Below, piece by piece: positions 1 through 11,927 of a stretch of 64,000 nucleotides of DNA. Under the pieces are notes generated by a model. The model had not been told where the DNA came from, searched no databases, and was given only the letters and a program-made list of their open reading frames with translations. Numbering within the stretch: the stretch's first letter is position 1; each line of letters opens with the position of its first letter. This DNA is from Gonium pectorale (Eukaryota > Chlorophyta > Chlorophyceae > Chlamydomonadales > Volvocaceae): NCBI GenBank assembly GCA_001584585.1, contig LSYV01000029.1, forward strand, positions 462,191-526,190. The letters are read 5' to 3'. Made by a program: the position numbers and the translations under genes.

Positions 1-334
1 CCGCCTCTCTGCACCCGCCCCGATCCCCACCACCCACGGCCATGTGCGCGCCACCGCGCAACACCCTACCCCCCGCGGCTCGTAACATCCCCACCGCCGC
101 CAACACCACCGCCACGTCAAGCTCCGTGCTGCTACAAGTCCTCGTCCTCGTCCGCCCTCGCTGCAGTTCGGCGTCCCGAGCTTGCCACCCGCCTTCCTCC
201 CCAAATCCCCCTCCCACCCACCACCCACCCACCCCACCCCCACTCGTCACCTGCATGCGCCCCCAGGGCTCTTCTCTACTGCGAATGCCTTCCAAACCCA
301 CCGCCACCCACCCCACCCGGTCTCTCCCGCACAG

Positions 335-2947
335 GCCATCCGCGGCCTGCCCGCCTCCGTGCTGGACGACCGCTGCAGCCCCAGCGCCTTCCTGGGGGCG
401 GCCTACTTTGTGTGCTTCGAGCTGGTGTGCGCCTACATCATAATCAACATCGTGGTGGCGGTCATACTGGAGGGCATGATCAACGAGGAGGCCGACGAGA
501 TGCTGCCCGTGTCGCGGTCCGCGGTGGAGCAGTTTGTGCGGGTGAGAAGCGGCGGCGGCTGGTGACGGGGGTTTGAGAGTTGGGGGGGCGTTTGGCAGCG
601 GGTGGTGGTGCGGCGGCGAGAGGCCTGTTGGGGCGGTGGGGAAGCCGGCGTCGAGGAGCGCTCACACCTCGGTACGGGTTGCTGGGGCAACCAGCGTTGT
701 AGGCACCCCAAACCCCGCAGGGGCTGACTGGGCAAGCACCCCGCAGCGCCCTCCCGCCAACCCGCTGCCTTCCGCCCCCCCCCACCACCGCCACGACAGG
801 TGTGGTCGGAGCTGGACCCTCGCGCCAGCGCCACCATCCGCGCCGCCGACCTGCCGGTCCTCATCATGGAGCTGGACCCGCCGCTGGGCAACCGCGGCAC
901 GCGCTCCATGCGCTGGGGCGCGCAGGACATCATCATGGCCGTAGACATACCCAACCGCGCCAACCGCTTCCACTTCGCCGAGGTGCTGCACGCGCTGGCG
1001 GGCCGCGTGGCAGGCACGGAGCTGCCGGACCTGACGGAGGAGAAGGTGTTTGGGCGGATGGAGAGGCGGCTGCCGCGGAACCCGCGGCCCGCAGACGACC
1101 GCTACACAGCGGCGCACTTCCACTCGGCGCTGCACGTGGCGGCGGCGATCAAGGGCTTTGTGGCGCGGCACGCGATGCGGGAGCAGCTGGACGCATTCAA
1201 GGAGCAGCTGGCGGAGATGGAGGCGGCGGAGGCGGCGGCGCGGGAGGCGGCGCTGCGCGCATCCATCGCGGCGTGGCAGAAGGGCGTTGGCGCCGGCGCG
1301 GGATCGCGCGGCGGTAGCGTCGCCAGCGGCGGCCTGGGGGGTGGCGGAGGCGGCCTGGGGGGCGCCGGAGGCGGCAGCGCCAGCGGCGGCGGGAGGACGA
1401 GGGTGGCGTTTTCGCTGTCGGCGGCGCCGCAGAACAGGCCGAGCGACAGCGCCGCGTCCCGTGAGGCGGCGAAGGCGGCTGAGGCGCGGCCTGGGGAGCC
1501 GCCGCACGACCCTCTGTTCGACTTTTGTGCGGTGCCCGCGTACGAAAGCGACGCGGGCTCGCCGCGCGCTTCTGCCGTCGCCGCGGCAGGCGTCAGCGGC
1601 GATGGTGGCGGCGACGGCGCGGCGCCGTCAGCCGGCGCAAAGGCTGGCGGCACCGCCAGCAGCCTCGTGGCAGTGCCGGCGGCAACGAAGGCGACTTTGG
1701 AGGAGGCATTGTCCGCGGGGAGTGATGCAGCGCGCACGGCCCCTGTCCTGAGGCCAGAGGGCAGCGGCCCAGCAACTGATCAGCCGCTGCGGCAGCGCCG
1801 CTCCAGCGACCTCTCTGGCGGCGCCGCCGGCAGCGACGGTGACCCACGGGTCGGCTTGGCGCCGCCGCCAGGGGCGGCGGGCGGCCCCGACGGCCGGGAC
1901 CAGCCCGGTCTGTCCACAGTGAGAAGCCTTTCACGTGGGGCCTCGCGCACATCCCACAGCAGCAGGGGCCGCTCGGGGGCGGACCGTGGCGCGGCGCCGG
2001 GCGCCGGGCCCCTCCCGCCGCGGCCGCCACTGCCGTCGCTGCCACCGCCGCTGCCCACCGCGACCGTGGTTGCGGGCGGTGAGGTCAGCGCCGGCAGCGG
2101 AAGCGGTAGCAGGGACGCGTCGGCGCACGGCGGCCTCCGTGGCGGCGGGAGCTGGGTGACGGCGGGAAGCAGTGCGGCGTCCAGGCGGGGTAGCGGCGGC
2201 GGCGGTGGTGGCGCCGGCGGCAGCGCATCGGGCGGCGGTGTCATGAATGGCAGTGGCGGCGGCGGGGGCGCTTCAGCGGCGCCGGCCAGCGGGCTGCCGT
2301 TGTGGGGCGGCGGCAGCGGGCCCCCGTCGCGGCGCGGCAGCGCTGTCGTCCAACTCAACGGTGCCAGGGGCGGCGGCAGCCAGGCAGGCTCAGTGCATGG
2401 CGGGAGCAGCAGCGGAGGCGGAGGCGGAGGTGTGGAAGGCGGAGTAGGCGGAGTAGGCGGCGGGCCGGTCTGGGTCAGCGTCAGTCGCGACCCGTCTCGA
2501 CACGGCAGCAGCGCAGCGCTGGCAGCCTTGGGCGCTTCCGCACATGATTCCGTACATGGTTCCGTACATGGATCTGCGCATGGATCCGTGCACGGTTCAA
2601 TCGCAGCGGCGGCCGCTGTGGGGCGGAGGGCCTCGGCGGACCTGCTAGTCGACGAGCCAGCGGTGGAGGAGCTAGAGCTGGTTCACGTGCCATCGGCGCG
2701 AAGCACGGCGGCGGCGGTGGCGGCGGCGGCGGTGGCGGTGGCGGCGGCATCGGCAGCGGTGCCGGCCCCGCCGACCCTGTCGTCGGAGGACGGCGCGGGG
2801 TCGCTGCGCGCGGACCCGAGCCTCCTGACTCTGCCCAGCCACGACCACGACGCCGAGCTTGCTGCGGGCGCCGGCCTCGGCGGGGCCAGGGGCGATGGCG
2901 ACGGCGGGGACCATGGCGGCCGTGACGGCGGAGGCTCGTGGGTGTAG
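335..2947 (+). CDS. Voltage-gated calcium-channel-like alpha subunit, C-terminal part (last two exons)
   Basis: Two exons, 335-541 and 800-2947, join in phase 0 (donor CGG|GTGAGA, acceptor CGACAG|GTG). The first encodes a pore-lining S6-type helix (FLGAAYFVCFELVCAYIIINIVVAVILEGM region, about 30 residues starting near base 389). The second opens with the post-S6 EF-hand-like segment seen in Cav/Nav C-termini (VWSELDP ... MELDPPLG), then an IQ-like helix (AAIKGFVARHAMREQ near 1140-1190). About 500 residues of Gly/Ser/Ala-rich, probably disordered tail follow. In the family this protein is a 24-segment plasma- or flagellar-membrane cation channel; Ca2+ selectivity cannot be judged because the pore loops lie left of the window. 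The usual GPHH motif after S6 is absent. A sodium or other four-domain cation channel is the alternative. Confidence 0.75.
2541..2599 (+). repeat. 12-bp in-frame tandem repeat encoding (S/A)VHG units
   Basis: About five degenerate copies of a 12-bp unit (like GTACATGGTTCC) inside the channel tail give repeated VHGS/AHGS tetrapeptides. The period is a multiple of three, so the frame is kept. Confidence 0.8.
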
Positions 2948-3982
2948 CCGTCGGGTTGGGGCGCCGTGCAGCAGCGGCGGACTGGGGTTGACCTTTCGGC
3001 GGCTGGCGGCGGCTGGCGGCGGCTGTTGGCGGCGGCTGACCACACAGTTGGCTGGGGGTTGGGGCGCCGTGAGGGACCCCATGCAACACCTCCATCCGGC
3101 CCAATGCCCCGCGTACCGTAGACTCATCATGACTGCACCTGCGAAGCGCAAACGGCGAGCGCGAGTGACTGTCCGCTCCTCGCCTCATTTTCATCGCACT
3201 TGCACTTCGGTGGCGGGGCCCTTTGTGTGTGGAGGCGCTCCAGGCCTCGACAGACTGTCAGCACACCGTGTCCTCCTTTAAGACGCAGGTGTGCCACGCA
3301 ACGTTGGAGACACTGAACCCACCCACCAACGCGGGGATGTATTCATACATGTATGCATCGCTGTGATTGTACCTGAACGCAATTGCATGAGCGGGTGTGC
3401 TGCTGTCGTACTGCTGTCAGGACGAGATTGCTGACCCGCGGGCTGCCGTACATTCTCTCGTCATGTTCGAAAGGCTGGGCTGAAGTGCGGGCGGTGGCGC
3501 ACAGCGCATGCGGCGGCGCTGTTGCCGTGCCGTGATAGGGCTGCTGGCTGATTGGCAGCTCGTGGCCGGTCGCGGAGGGTTTGGTGGGCTTGGATGTCGA
3601 TTTCCCAGGCTGGCCAGGCGGCTAGTGTGCTCCTGACAATCCAGACAGCCGAACAAACCGTGCATTGATTGTGGGATAATAATGAGCTCGTTTGTGCGCT
3701 GCTGCGTCGGTACGCTCGTCCTCGGCAGCATGTTGTACTTGTGCACGTCACGTGCAGTGCTGTACAAGCTGCCGTACTTGGATGCGGCACGTGCACGCCT
3801 GGCAATGTATTGCTGCCATGCTGCTGCTCGGCGCGTTGCGAGCTTTCGGTTTCGACGGGAGGCCTGGAGGCGCAAGGCCTGGACCCCAGCACCTATCGTG
3901 TACGGAGAGTACGGCAAGTCGGGTGCTTTATTTCCGCATGATGGCGGGCCGTCCTCGACGCTGCGTGGGTGCCGTACTGCGT

Positions 3983-4010
3983 GCACTGCACTGCACTGCA
4001 CTGCACTGCT
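3983..4010. repeat. Pentamer microsatellite (GCACT)n
   Basis: About five tandem copies of the five-base unit CTGCA, ending in CTGCTGCAAAATA. Confidence 0.85.
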
Positions 4011-4285
4011 GCAAAATAAGGGGAGGGGGGCGTGCCCTGCGCTGGAGGCAGGCAGGGGTGGGGAGCATGTGTATGTGTATGTGTCCGCTCCGGTGGCGGA
4101 TCCCAATTACGGTGTCCCCGTAGCCAGTGGCGCATGCGAACGGAAGGGGCGGTGTCCTGGGGGTCCCGGCACCTTGATAGGGATTTGCAGACGCACTTTG
4201 CGGGCACGCGGGTTTGGACATCGTGCTCGCTCGCGGGTGCAGTGCGGGTGGCGGACTTGTTGCAGCACTCGATGCAGCAACCACC

Positions 4286-4340
4286 TAACAATCTACCCAT
4301 GGCCGCACAGGCTTTGATGGGTATCTGTACCTTTGTAACT
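4286..4340 (+). mobile_element. Truncated LINE 3' tail, copy A
   Basis: The core CATGGCCGCACAGGCTTTGA followed by GGGTATCTGTACC matches the 3' end of the better-preserved LINE copy at 13895-14372 and four other sites. No coding part remains. A TTTGTAAC stretch follows, a decayed form of the TGTAACC tail. Confidence 0.6.
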
Positions 4341-4692
4341 TTGGGTGGCGCACTCGCCGCATCAGCCAATGTGACACGCCATGGGCGCACATTCGCAGCG
4401 GGCACCGGAGCCCCAACTGTGACAACTGTGGCAAACAACATATCTAGTCGCCATTAACTCTGCCACCTCTTGGCGGCATCGGAGCATAGGTACGTTATGC
4501 GGGGCGACTGCTCGGTGCAGCGTGCCAACCGTATCCGACCCCTGCGTCGAGGTGCGCCCACACGGCCCGTCCGGCGCCGGTGCTGCCGCCGGCCCGCCGC
4601 CGACACCGGGCCGAGCTGACACGGCAACGTCGGCGCACCAATCCGGTTCCGTCGCAGTTTGCCAAAATGCCCACGCCCGCAGCATCCCTCAC

Positions 4693-4735
4693 GCAGCCCA
4701 TCACCCGCAGCCCATCACCCGCAGCCCATCACCCG
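4693..4735. repeat. 14-bp tandem repeat, three copies
   Basis: Three near-perfect copies of GCAGCCCATCACCC in direct orientation. Confidence 0.85.
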
Positions 4736-5485
4736 TACAAACAGGCGAATCTGTTGGCTGCCACAGGACAGTGGGAAGAGGTTGCCCACATGCACGCGCA
4801 GCGGACGGGGCGAAAGGGACCCGCTCAGGGGACCGCACGGCAACGAGGCAGCATGTCCCAAGCGCACCGACGCCTTAAGTGCAACATGGCCTGCCGCCCC
4901 GCCCCCGCCCGAACGGTGCTCTGCCCGCATTGGCAGCGCTCCCAAGAGCCGCCTCAGTCCGCCCAGCCATCCTACGTGCTCCATGTCATGGCGAACACAT
5001 GTTTCGTGCACCACTCGGGAACGTCACGCGTGCTAGGGGGGCGCCATTCGGCCGCTGCACTGCGGAAGGGGGAGGGGGGCGGCGGCGCAGAGCTGCTCAT
5101 TCGTGACACCCACCTCCAAATACTTCACTTCGTTCGTTGAGATTGCAGCCGCCGCCCGCGCCCGTCCTTCCGCCTCGTACGGTCTCAGCCCCCCGCCCCA
5201 TGCACCTCAGTCTCCCACCCACCACCCACCCGCCACCTTCCCTATCCCTGATCCGCACAAACCCCAGTTCAGGCTGCTCACAGCCCCGCGGGCCACGCTG
5301 CGTGGTCCGTGGTCCGCGCATGCCGCTGTGCGCCTTCGTTGAGAGGCTGCCCGGGGCCGCCACCGCAGCAGCAATCGCCCTCGGCCAGAGGCCCCCCGGC
5401 CACAGCTCCGACCGCCAACAGACCCGCGGACTCCCGAGCTCGCAGCGTGGCCCCCACAAGCTGCTCCTCTCCACGTTCCCGCTGG

Positions 5486-8400
5486 CTACGCGCCGCCTGC
5501 CGCCCGCTGCTGCTGCTTCAAAGCGGCCGCCGCAGCCGCGGCCTTTTGTGTGAGCGCGTATTGGTACCAAATGAAGCCCACGAGCGCTCTGGGGGAGGGG
5601 GCGAGGCCGAAAGGGCAGGAGATTCGCCCTCACAAGTCAGGCTCGGCTAGGGCAATGGGGGGCAAACCGGCAGGGCACGCGGGCTGGGTGGGGTCAGGGG
5701 GAGGAGGGCTCTCGGGCCCGGCCCGTGAGGGTTGGGGGGTAGGGGGCAGAGGGGCGAGAAGAGCTGCTGGCCGGGCCGGGGGCTCCCGAGCGCAGGGGTC
5801 GCGGGCTCAACAGCGCACAACGCCGTGCGCGTAGCGGCACGCTGGTAGCGGGTGGGGGGCGCGAAACCGTGTCGTAAGAGCAGTTTACAAAACGGCCCAA
5901 GCGGGCGGTCTCGATCTGTGCGGGCGCACTGCCGGCACACTCGTGAGTGCCCGAGCCCGAGCCCGAGCCCGAGAGCTGCAACGCCCCGGGGGCGCTACGC
6001 TGCGCTCCGACACGTGTGTGCGGAGGGAGGGCCCATCCCGTCCCGGCACCACGAGACCAGACGCCCCTCGAGACCGCTCCACTCACATGGAGTAGCCGAA
6101 GAACTCGATGGCGGTGACCGCCTCCGCGAACAGCATCACGCCGCACATGACCACGATGGGGCCGCGCACCGCAGCCAGCACCTGGAGGGCGAGCCGGGGA
6201 AGGGGGGGGTGGGCGGGGCGGGGCCAAAGGGGGCTGGGAAATATCCTTTTCATTGGCTTTTCCGGGGTTGGAATGGGCAGCGGTCCTATGTCTCCCCGAC
6301 ACGCCCGGGACAACCCCACCCCCCGCGTCCCCGCTGATCCTGTCTTTGCGCCTGCCACGCGTGCAGGGACGGGGCCGCTCCGCTGCCCCCTCCAGAGGAA
6401 GTCGAGGCGCTGGTCCGGCCTCCCGCGGGGCCCCTGCCGGTAACCGCCATCCGCCAACCTGCAAACCCGCCCACCTTGAGGGTGGTTGCCGACGAGAGCT
6501 TTATGATGATCACCCCCAGCACGTTGACCACCAGCCCCAGGCTGGCAGCCAGCAGGAAGTACATCGGGTACCTGCGGGGCGGGGGCGGGATGCGTGGACC
6601 GGTGACGAGGACGAGGAGGAGGAGGAGGAAGACGTCAGCGACCGCGGCCAGCTGCCGAGAGCGGGCGCCATGCCGCCTCACAAGTCCGTCCGTCCATCCG
6701 TCCTGGTGGCGTGGCCTGGGCGAGCGGGCCTGTGGAAGCCCCCCCCCCCAAACCACACACACACACACTCAACTCGCATAACGACAGCTCCCTTTGGATT
6801 GCAGCTCACCAAGCGGCGCTCCCTGTCCGCAGGTGTGTTCCCATTCCGTCGCACCCGTCCGCGCGCGGCCGCGACTCCCGCACTGCCGGTTCCGCCGTCT
6901 GGAAGGCAGCTCAGCTCAGCGCAACCATCAAAGCCCAGCTCAGCGCAAGCCCAGCCCAGCCCAGCCTTCAATGCTGAGTTCCTAACGCCGGGGTTACTTT
7001 GTTGGGTACAATGGGCTGCCGGCTAGGATGTTTTTTGCATGCCTGCCTGTCTCACACTGTCATGCATAGATCTTCTAGATCATACAGAACACACACACAC
7101 ACTCACTCGGGGGGAACGCACACGCTCCATCCATGTTGCGGCTCCGGCGCGACGCCGACGCTGAACCCGACCCCGGACCCCGCCCGCCACACGCCTGCAC
7201 ATCACCGCCGCGCCGCGACCCCTGGCCTCCGGCGGCCCCTCCTCCCGCCACTCCCATCACCCTCAAAACCATTGCTGTCTCCATGCCTCGGCCCGCCCCA
7301 CGAGCGAGCCCGCCTCATGACCCATGACCCCCCGTACTCCGTTCAACGCGCCACGCACACCAGCCCAGAATCCGGGACGCCGCACCTTGACACGATCCGA
7401 TACGCGTTGTGCTCCACCATTAACGGGTACTCCCGGAACACCGAGCCCGTCACGAGCGCCAGCGTGGCCGCGGGCGCGATGTACTTGAGACTCTGCGGAG
7501 CGGGGGCAGGGGCCACGGGGCAGTCGGAAGGAGGGGGAGGGAGCGGGGACGTCGAGATGCAGCGGCCTGGTTGGATGCCTGCGGCACTCAGCGGCGCCGC
7601 ATCTAAAACGCCTTCTCAATCCGCGCCTCACCCACCAACCGGTCCACATACCCGCAAACCCTGGCACGCGGGCGGGCTCCCGCCGTCGCGCCGGGCCACC
7701 CACCCCACCCTGGCCAACCACGACTGCCCCACGACCCCCAACCGCGAACGACGGATCCAAGGAAAACGGTCGACCGCCAACCGCCGAACCTGCCTGCATC
7801 GGATGCATGTCGCAGCCGACCAGCAGGTACTGCGTCATGACCAGCCGCAAGCTCTCCATGCTCAGGTTGCAGGCCGCCACCATCGCACCGACCAGCGTCA
7901 GGTGCACCTCGCCGTACGCCGCCACTGCGCAGCCCACCGCCGTGAGGCACACGGCGCGGATGACCGCCGCGGTGGGCGTCTCCAGGCGCGCCAGCCACAG
8001 GGCCACCATGGTGGTCACGGGCAGCGAGGCGCGCGACATCTCGATGAAAGCAACCGTCAGGTAAAAGTACCTGGCGGGGTGGGTGGGTGGGTGAGGAGCG
8101 GGTTTGGACGGCATGGGGTGGGCTGGGTTGGGATTGGGCGGGCTAGGATGCCCCGACGGCGATGCAGCTCAGGCATGGGGTTCCGGAGCCGCTCGGCGCG
8201 CCACTGCGGGACGCCGCCCTGTGAATCCCGCGGTTTCGGGGACACGGACGAACACCCGCCTGCCCGCGTGTCAGGAGACCCCTCCCCCGGTCCCCTCAAC
8301 GCAACACCACGTCTGCGCAGCTCCACAGAAGGTGCCCGTTTACCCGAGCCCGCCACCCGCTGCTGTGTGTGAGGCAGCCTCACATTTGGTTCCCGAGGAA

Positions 8401-8976
8401 GAGCGTCAAGCCCTGGCACGCGCCCACGGGGAAGATCCGCGTCCAGTAGAACTTCGTGTCCACCGCCAGGGCGGGGGGTACCATTTTAAGCACATCACAC
8501 CAAATGAAGCACGCGATGCTGGCGAAGCCCATCCCCATGGCCGCAACAGCCATAGGATACTTGAACTTGAGGTCTACCTGAGGTAAATGGGATCAGGCAA
8601 ACATGCCAGATCAGCTCGAATACCGGTAGTTGGCCCGGGGCGGGAGGGGGGGGGAGCCATTCCTGTTGCAGTTGAGCGGGCTCCTTCCCATTCTCGCTCG
8701 CTTCACCCTACCCCGACAGCTTACCATTATGTACTTGTTGACCAGAATGATGGTGCTCGAGCAGGTCAGCCATAGCAAGCACACACAGAGCACTTTGAGC
8801 AGCTTCTGCCTTGGCGACTCTACTGGCACTGGGACTTTAACCTCGGGTGGATCATCGCTCGCCACCGGGTCGTAGCCACCGTGGCGGCCTGTTCCTGAGA
8901 CTCCAGCCATTCCTGACAACCCTTTGTGCGCATCCATGACGCTTGGGCGTGGGCTGGGCGCAGAATACTTGCTCAT
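5486..8976 (-). CDS. Sugar-phosphate / nucleotide-sugar transporter (TPT/NST, drug-metabolite transporter superfamily)
   Basis: Seven exons (8725-8976, 8384-8577, 7794-8070, 7386-7492, 6475-6571, 6087-6181, 5486-5588) splice with all phases consistent to a complete 374-residue protein, the usual length of this family. Recognisable stretches are LVNKYIMV in TM1, the GNQMYFYLTVAFIEMSRA region in the middle repeat, SLKYIAPAATLAL, and the C-terminal GYSIALVGFIWYQY followed by a Lys/Ala/Gln-rich tail. These match the plant KT/KD-type translocators, about ten membrane helices in Golgi, ER or plastid envelope. No clear transit peptide is visible in the N-terminus (MSKYSAPSPRPS), so an endomembrane site is more likely; that is inference, as is the substrate. 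The start is the first ATG before the hydrophobic part. The intron after base 7794 appears to use a GC donor (CAG|GCAGGT). Confidence 0.88.
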
Positions 8977-9678
8977 TGAGCGAGGCGCTGAATTCCTTGG
9001 CTAGGTTCGGAAGGCAGGATTCGTACTATCCCGGTGTCGGCCCGTGCGACTTCAGCGGTCATGGATGTAATCATTTACTGATGTCGCAGCAAATGAGCAA
9101 CGCAATAGTCCCCGCGCGCATGCCTCGGGCGTCGCTCGAGGTACGGCGCTCGTAGAGGCGGATGCTTGCCTGGGGTTTCGGTAGGTCCTCTTTGCTGGGA
9201 TGCTTGTGACGCGGTATCCATAACTGCAAGCAGCGCAGGATGCTCGAGCCTGAGAGTGTTGCCTCGGGGACAGTCATACCGTGAGTCAGACCTTTCGCCC
9301 GTTGCCGCCTAGCCACTGCCGAGCCTACCTGAGAGCAGAGGCATGGACGCAGGTGCGGTGTGCCCAGCAGATCGAAGCACTGGTGCTTATGTGCCAGTAT
9401 ACCCACGCCGATAGATAGTGGCGGTCCCGAAGGCTGACGCGTGACGGAAATCGGCCTGCCGTGAGGCCGGTCCCCTCCGTGATATGGAGTGTGGTACCGG
9501 TCGGCGTTAATACCCAACCCCCATCCTTCAGCACCTATCGGCCCCCTTCTGACCCTATAGAACGCCTTCGAACTAGTCGATACATTGTACCCATACATGG
9601 CCGCACAGGCTTTGACGGGTACCTGTTACCTTCAACCTGTAGCACTCTACAGCATCCACCCTCTGGGCGGGGAACCCG
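8977..9678. other. Upstream flank of the transporter gene; no second gene recognised
   Basis: A 175-residue reading frame on the minus strand (9071-9598) has no recognisable domain and contains the LINE-tail relic, so it is probably not a gene. The stretch next to 8976 should hold the transporter promoter; no TATA box is obvious. Confidence 0.4.
9584..9640 (+). mobile_element. Truncated LINE 3' tail, copy B
   Basis: CATGGCCGCACAGGCTTTGA, then CGGGTACCTGTTACC and CAACCTGTAGC, the same tail as copies A and D with point changes. Confidence 0.6.
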
Positions 9679-9989
9679 GTGCTCCTCGCTCGCCCACCGC
9701 GTAGTGCTGATCGGCGGCTCCGAGTTTTTTGCGACTCAGCTGACGTGCTGGCGGCGGCTGAGCAGCGGCGGCGACGGACGCCCGCTGCAGACGGCCGACT
9801 CGCGGGTTGGCGGCGGCGCAGCCGACGCTCCAATCGCCGGCGGTGGCGCCGGCTATTGGGAGCGGAGGACGTGTTTGAGGCGGCGCTGACGGCCATCAGG
9901 TTCAGGTACACGCAGGGCAAGCTGGAGCCGCCGCTGCCACCACCTGGCAACGCGTCATACCGCTCATACGCAGCTTTTACAAACACAGA
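9679..9989 (+). pseudogene. Unidentified gene fragment, interrupted by dispersed repeat R1
   Basis: The plus frame contains a protein-like stretch (DVFEAALTAIRFRYTQGK, then LEPPLPPPGNASYRSYAAF) that runs directly into repeat R1 at 9990. After that the frame is repeat sequence that also occurs at 15.9 and 63.3 kb. I do not recognise the family. It may be an exon truncated by insertion; a chance open frame is possible. Confidence 0.3.
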
Positions 9990-10060
9990 ATACAGGCTCC
10001 CCAGAGAGGGATTGCAGGCCACACGGGCCGATTGGCTCCCGACCCGCCATAGCAGAGAGA
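9990..10060 (+). repeat. Dispersed repeat R1, copy 1
   Basis: About 70 bases (TACAGGCTCCCCAGAG ... GCCGATTGGCTCCCGA ... CCGCCATAGCAGAGAG) recur at 15937-16012 (reverse) and 63297-63366 (direct) with few differences. No tRNA-like fold or coding capacity was recognised. Confidence 0.8.
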
Positions 10061-10291
10061 GCAAAACACCCTAAAGAGTTCTGGTTAGCCGCAGAGCCCC
10101 CTCGACGGAGCGCCGCCGCCGCCGGCACCGGCATGAGGGTTCGAGGGGTCTTCGTCGGTATGGTTGGCTGTGCGGGGCGTACGGGCGTTCCTTGCGGGCT
10201 ACGCAGTATACGGTACGGCATGCGCCTCAACAACCGCCCAACCAGCTCGAGAAGAACGCCCCGGGGAGGTATTGGCGCCTGCTGTGAGGCC

Positions 10292-10353
10292 GCTGCCGCC
10301 ACTGCCGCCACTGCCGCCACTGCCGCCACTGCCGCCACTGCCGCCACTGCCGC
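10292..10353. repeat. 9-bp tandem repeat (CTGCCGCCA)n
   Basis: About seven perfect copies. On the minus strand it reads as (GGS)n, which explains the Gly/Ser frame there. Confidence 0.9.
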
Positions 10354-11016
10354 CGCCGCTGCCACCGATGCTGTCGCCGTGCCAGGCGGCGCTGCTGTGG
10401 CAGCTCGCGTGTGCCGGCCCGGCGGACATACAGGGCGGCGATGTTGCGGTCTCCGGTGCTGCTCGAGCGGATCACGCGGGTATGGTGGGAGGAGGAGAAG
10501 GAGGAGGAAGGCGACATGCGGAGAGGCCACACAGACAATTCTTGGATGGCCTTGGGGAGGTCGTGAAGTCGGGCTGCACAGACAACTGCTGGCTTGTTCA
10601 TGCAGCCTAAACAGGCGCCACGGGGCTTGCAGGGGGTTGCAGACTGTTGTGCAGTGTAGGAGCAAGGGACGGACGCCAACTGCGGTCTTTACCCCTTTAC
10701 CCTTCTGTGCGAAGAACACCTCTCCCGCTGCTGGAGAAGAGAGGACACACGTGACATTGTGCAAACAAGTCATCTCCGCCCAAGCATTGCAGGCGGGGCT
10801 GCTGCGCGACCCCCGATGCTCCGCCACGCCCCGCTCCATTGACGGTGAGAGGCGGCGCGGCCCGTCCTGCCGCCCTGCCCTTCGAATTCAACCGACCCCC
10901 GCGCTCCCTTCTGCTGGGGCATACGAGTTCTGTTGACGGCACAAAGCGCCGGTCGAACGGCGCCTCAAGGGGAGGCCGCGTCGGGCGGCGCCGGCGACCA
11001 CGTCGCAGTCAGTGAT

Positions 11017-11028
11017 GACCCACGGGTC
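11017..11028. repeat. Near-palindromic 12-mer GACCCACGGGTC
   Basis: Two inverted 5-bp arms (GACCC/GGGTC) around AC, in the context TGAT-site-GGCC. Family discussed in the findings. Confidence 0.7.
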
Positions 11029-11682
11029 GGCCAGTGCAGCTGGGACGCCCGGGCGGTCTTCTTTGAGCCGCAGGGCGACGACGGCGACGCTGTAGAAGAT
11101 GAAGAGCGACCCAGCAGCTGTGGCAGCGGCAGCGCCGGTTTCGCGGCACAGCCTGGAGTGCTGCTGCAGGGGCTACAATGGGGGCTGCGGCTGGAGGCGG
11201 GGGCCGGCGAGGAGCGGCTGCCGCATGCTTGGGTGCGTGAATGGGCGGGAGGGGTGTGCACCTAATACGGTACACCATGTAGAGAGGGTGTGCTGCGCGG
11301 CATCAAGTTGGCGCTGTGCGTGCGGCGCGCCCGGTGAGGGAGGCCCTCGTGCCGGCTGCACCACCTGTGCCCCAGCAGCCAGCAGCACTCTTGGCCCCTC
11401 TCTCGGGATCACTCCTCCGCCGTGCTGTATGCAGCTCATCAGGTGCTGTTGCCCAGTGACCAGCGCCCTGACAGCCCGGGAGCGTCCGCGGGTGCGTGAC
11501 CCTGACCACGTGGACCCTGACCTGAGCTGAGCTGAGCTGATGGTGCAACCGCCCGTGCGGCGTACGGCCTTCTCTCCCGCCATCTGACACCCCCGCAGCC
11601 CCGCACTGCGCTCCTCTCCACTGACGCGGCTCCGTGCCTCCGTCCGTCCGCCGCTCCCATGTGCCTTCTGCGTGCTCCACAG

Positions 11683-11739
11683 GTTATAGGTTACACGTCC
11701 GTCAAAGCCGGGGGGGGGCCATGGACGAATGGCCGGATG
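11683..11739 (-). mobile_element. Truncated LINE 3' tail, copy E (reverse)
   Basis: Reverse complement of ATTCGTCCATGGCC, a C/G run, GGCTTTGACGGACGTGTAACC. It shares the longest flank with the coding LINE copy C, so both belong to one subfamily. Confidence 0.7.
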
Positions 11740-11804
11740 ACACACACAAATCGAGAAATGCTTCTCTGCGTGCTGCCGCCCCATACCTCCCTGCCCCCGT
11801 GCAG

Positions 11805-11927
11805 CTCACGGTCGAGGTGCCGCCCCAGTTTGACAGCCTGCGCCTAGACGGCCTGGTAACCAAGCCCTCCAGGGAGCAGGTGCAGCTTGAGCGCGGCCCA
11901 GCGGCGGGGACGCTGACTACGCTGTAA
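11805..11927 (+). pseudogene. Possible terminal exon of an unidentified gene
   Basis: After a good acceptor (CCCCCGTGCAG) the frame reads LTVEVPPQFDSLRLDGLVTK and on to a TAA at 11925. The composition is protein-like, not repeat-like. No upstream exon could be joined with confidence, and an inverted LINE tail lies 65 bases upstream. It may be the end of a gene whose earlier exons lie in 10.9-11.6 kb, or a relic. Confidence 0.3.

Larger units (their letters stand above)
2948..5485. other. Intergenic DNA between channel and transporter, no gene recognised
   Basis: This holds the 3' flanks of two converging genes. Apart from the LINE-tail relic at 4286-4340 and two tandem repeats (3983-4010 and 4693-4735) I see no exon with convincing splice borders. 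The reading frames here have low-complexity or mixed composition. No clear TGTAA was seen close to the channel stop. Confidence 0.5.

Noticed and set aside
662..3194. Long antisense frames opposite the channel exon
   Set aside because: Pro/Arg-rich shadows caused by GC-rich codons of the real plus-strand exon.
5694..6464. 256-residue minus-strand open frame
   Set aside because: It spans an exon and two introns of the transporter; only the 6087-6181 part, read in another frame, is coding.
10199..10429. Minus-strand (GGS)n protein
   Set aside because: Produced entirely by a 9-bp tandem repeat.
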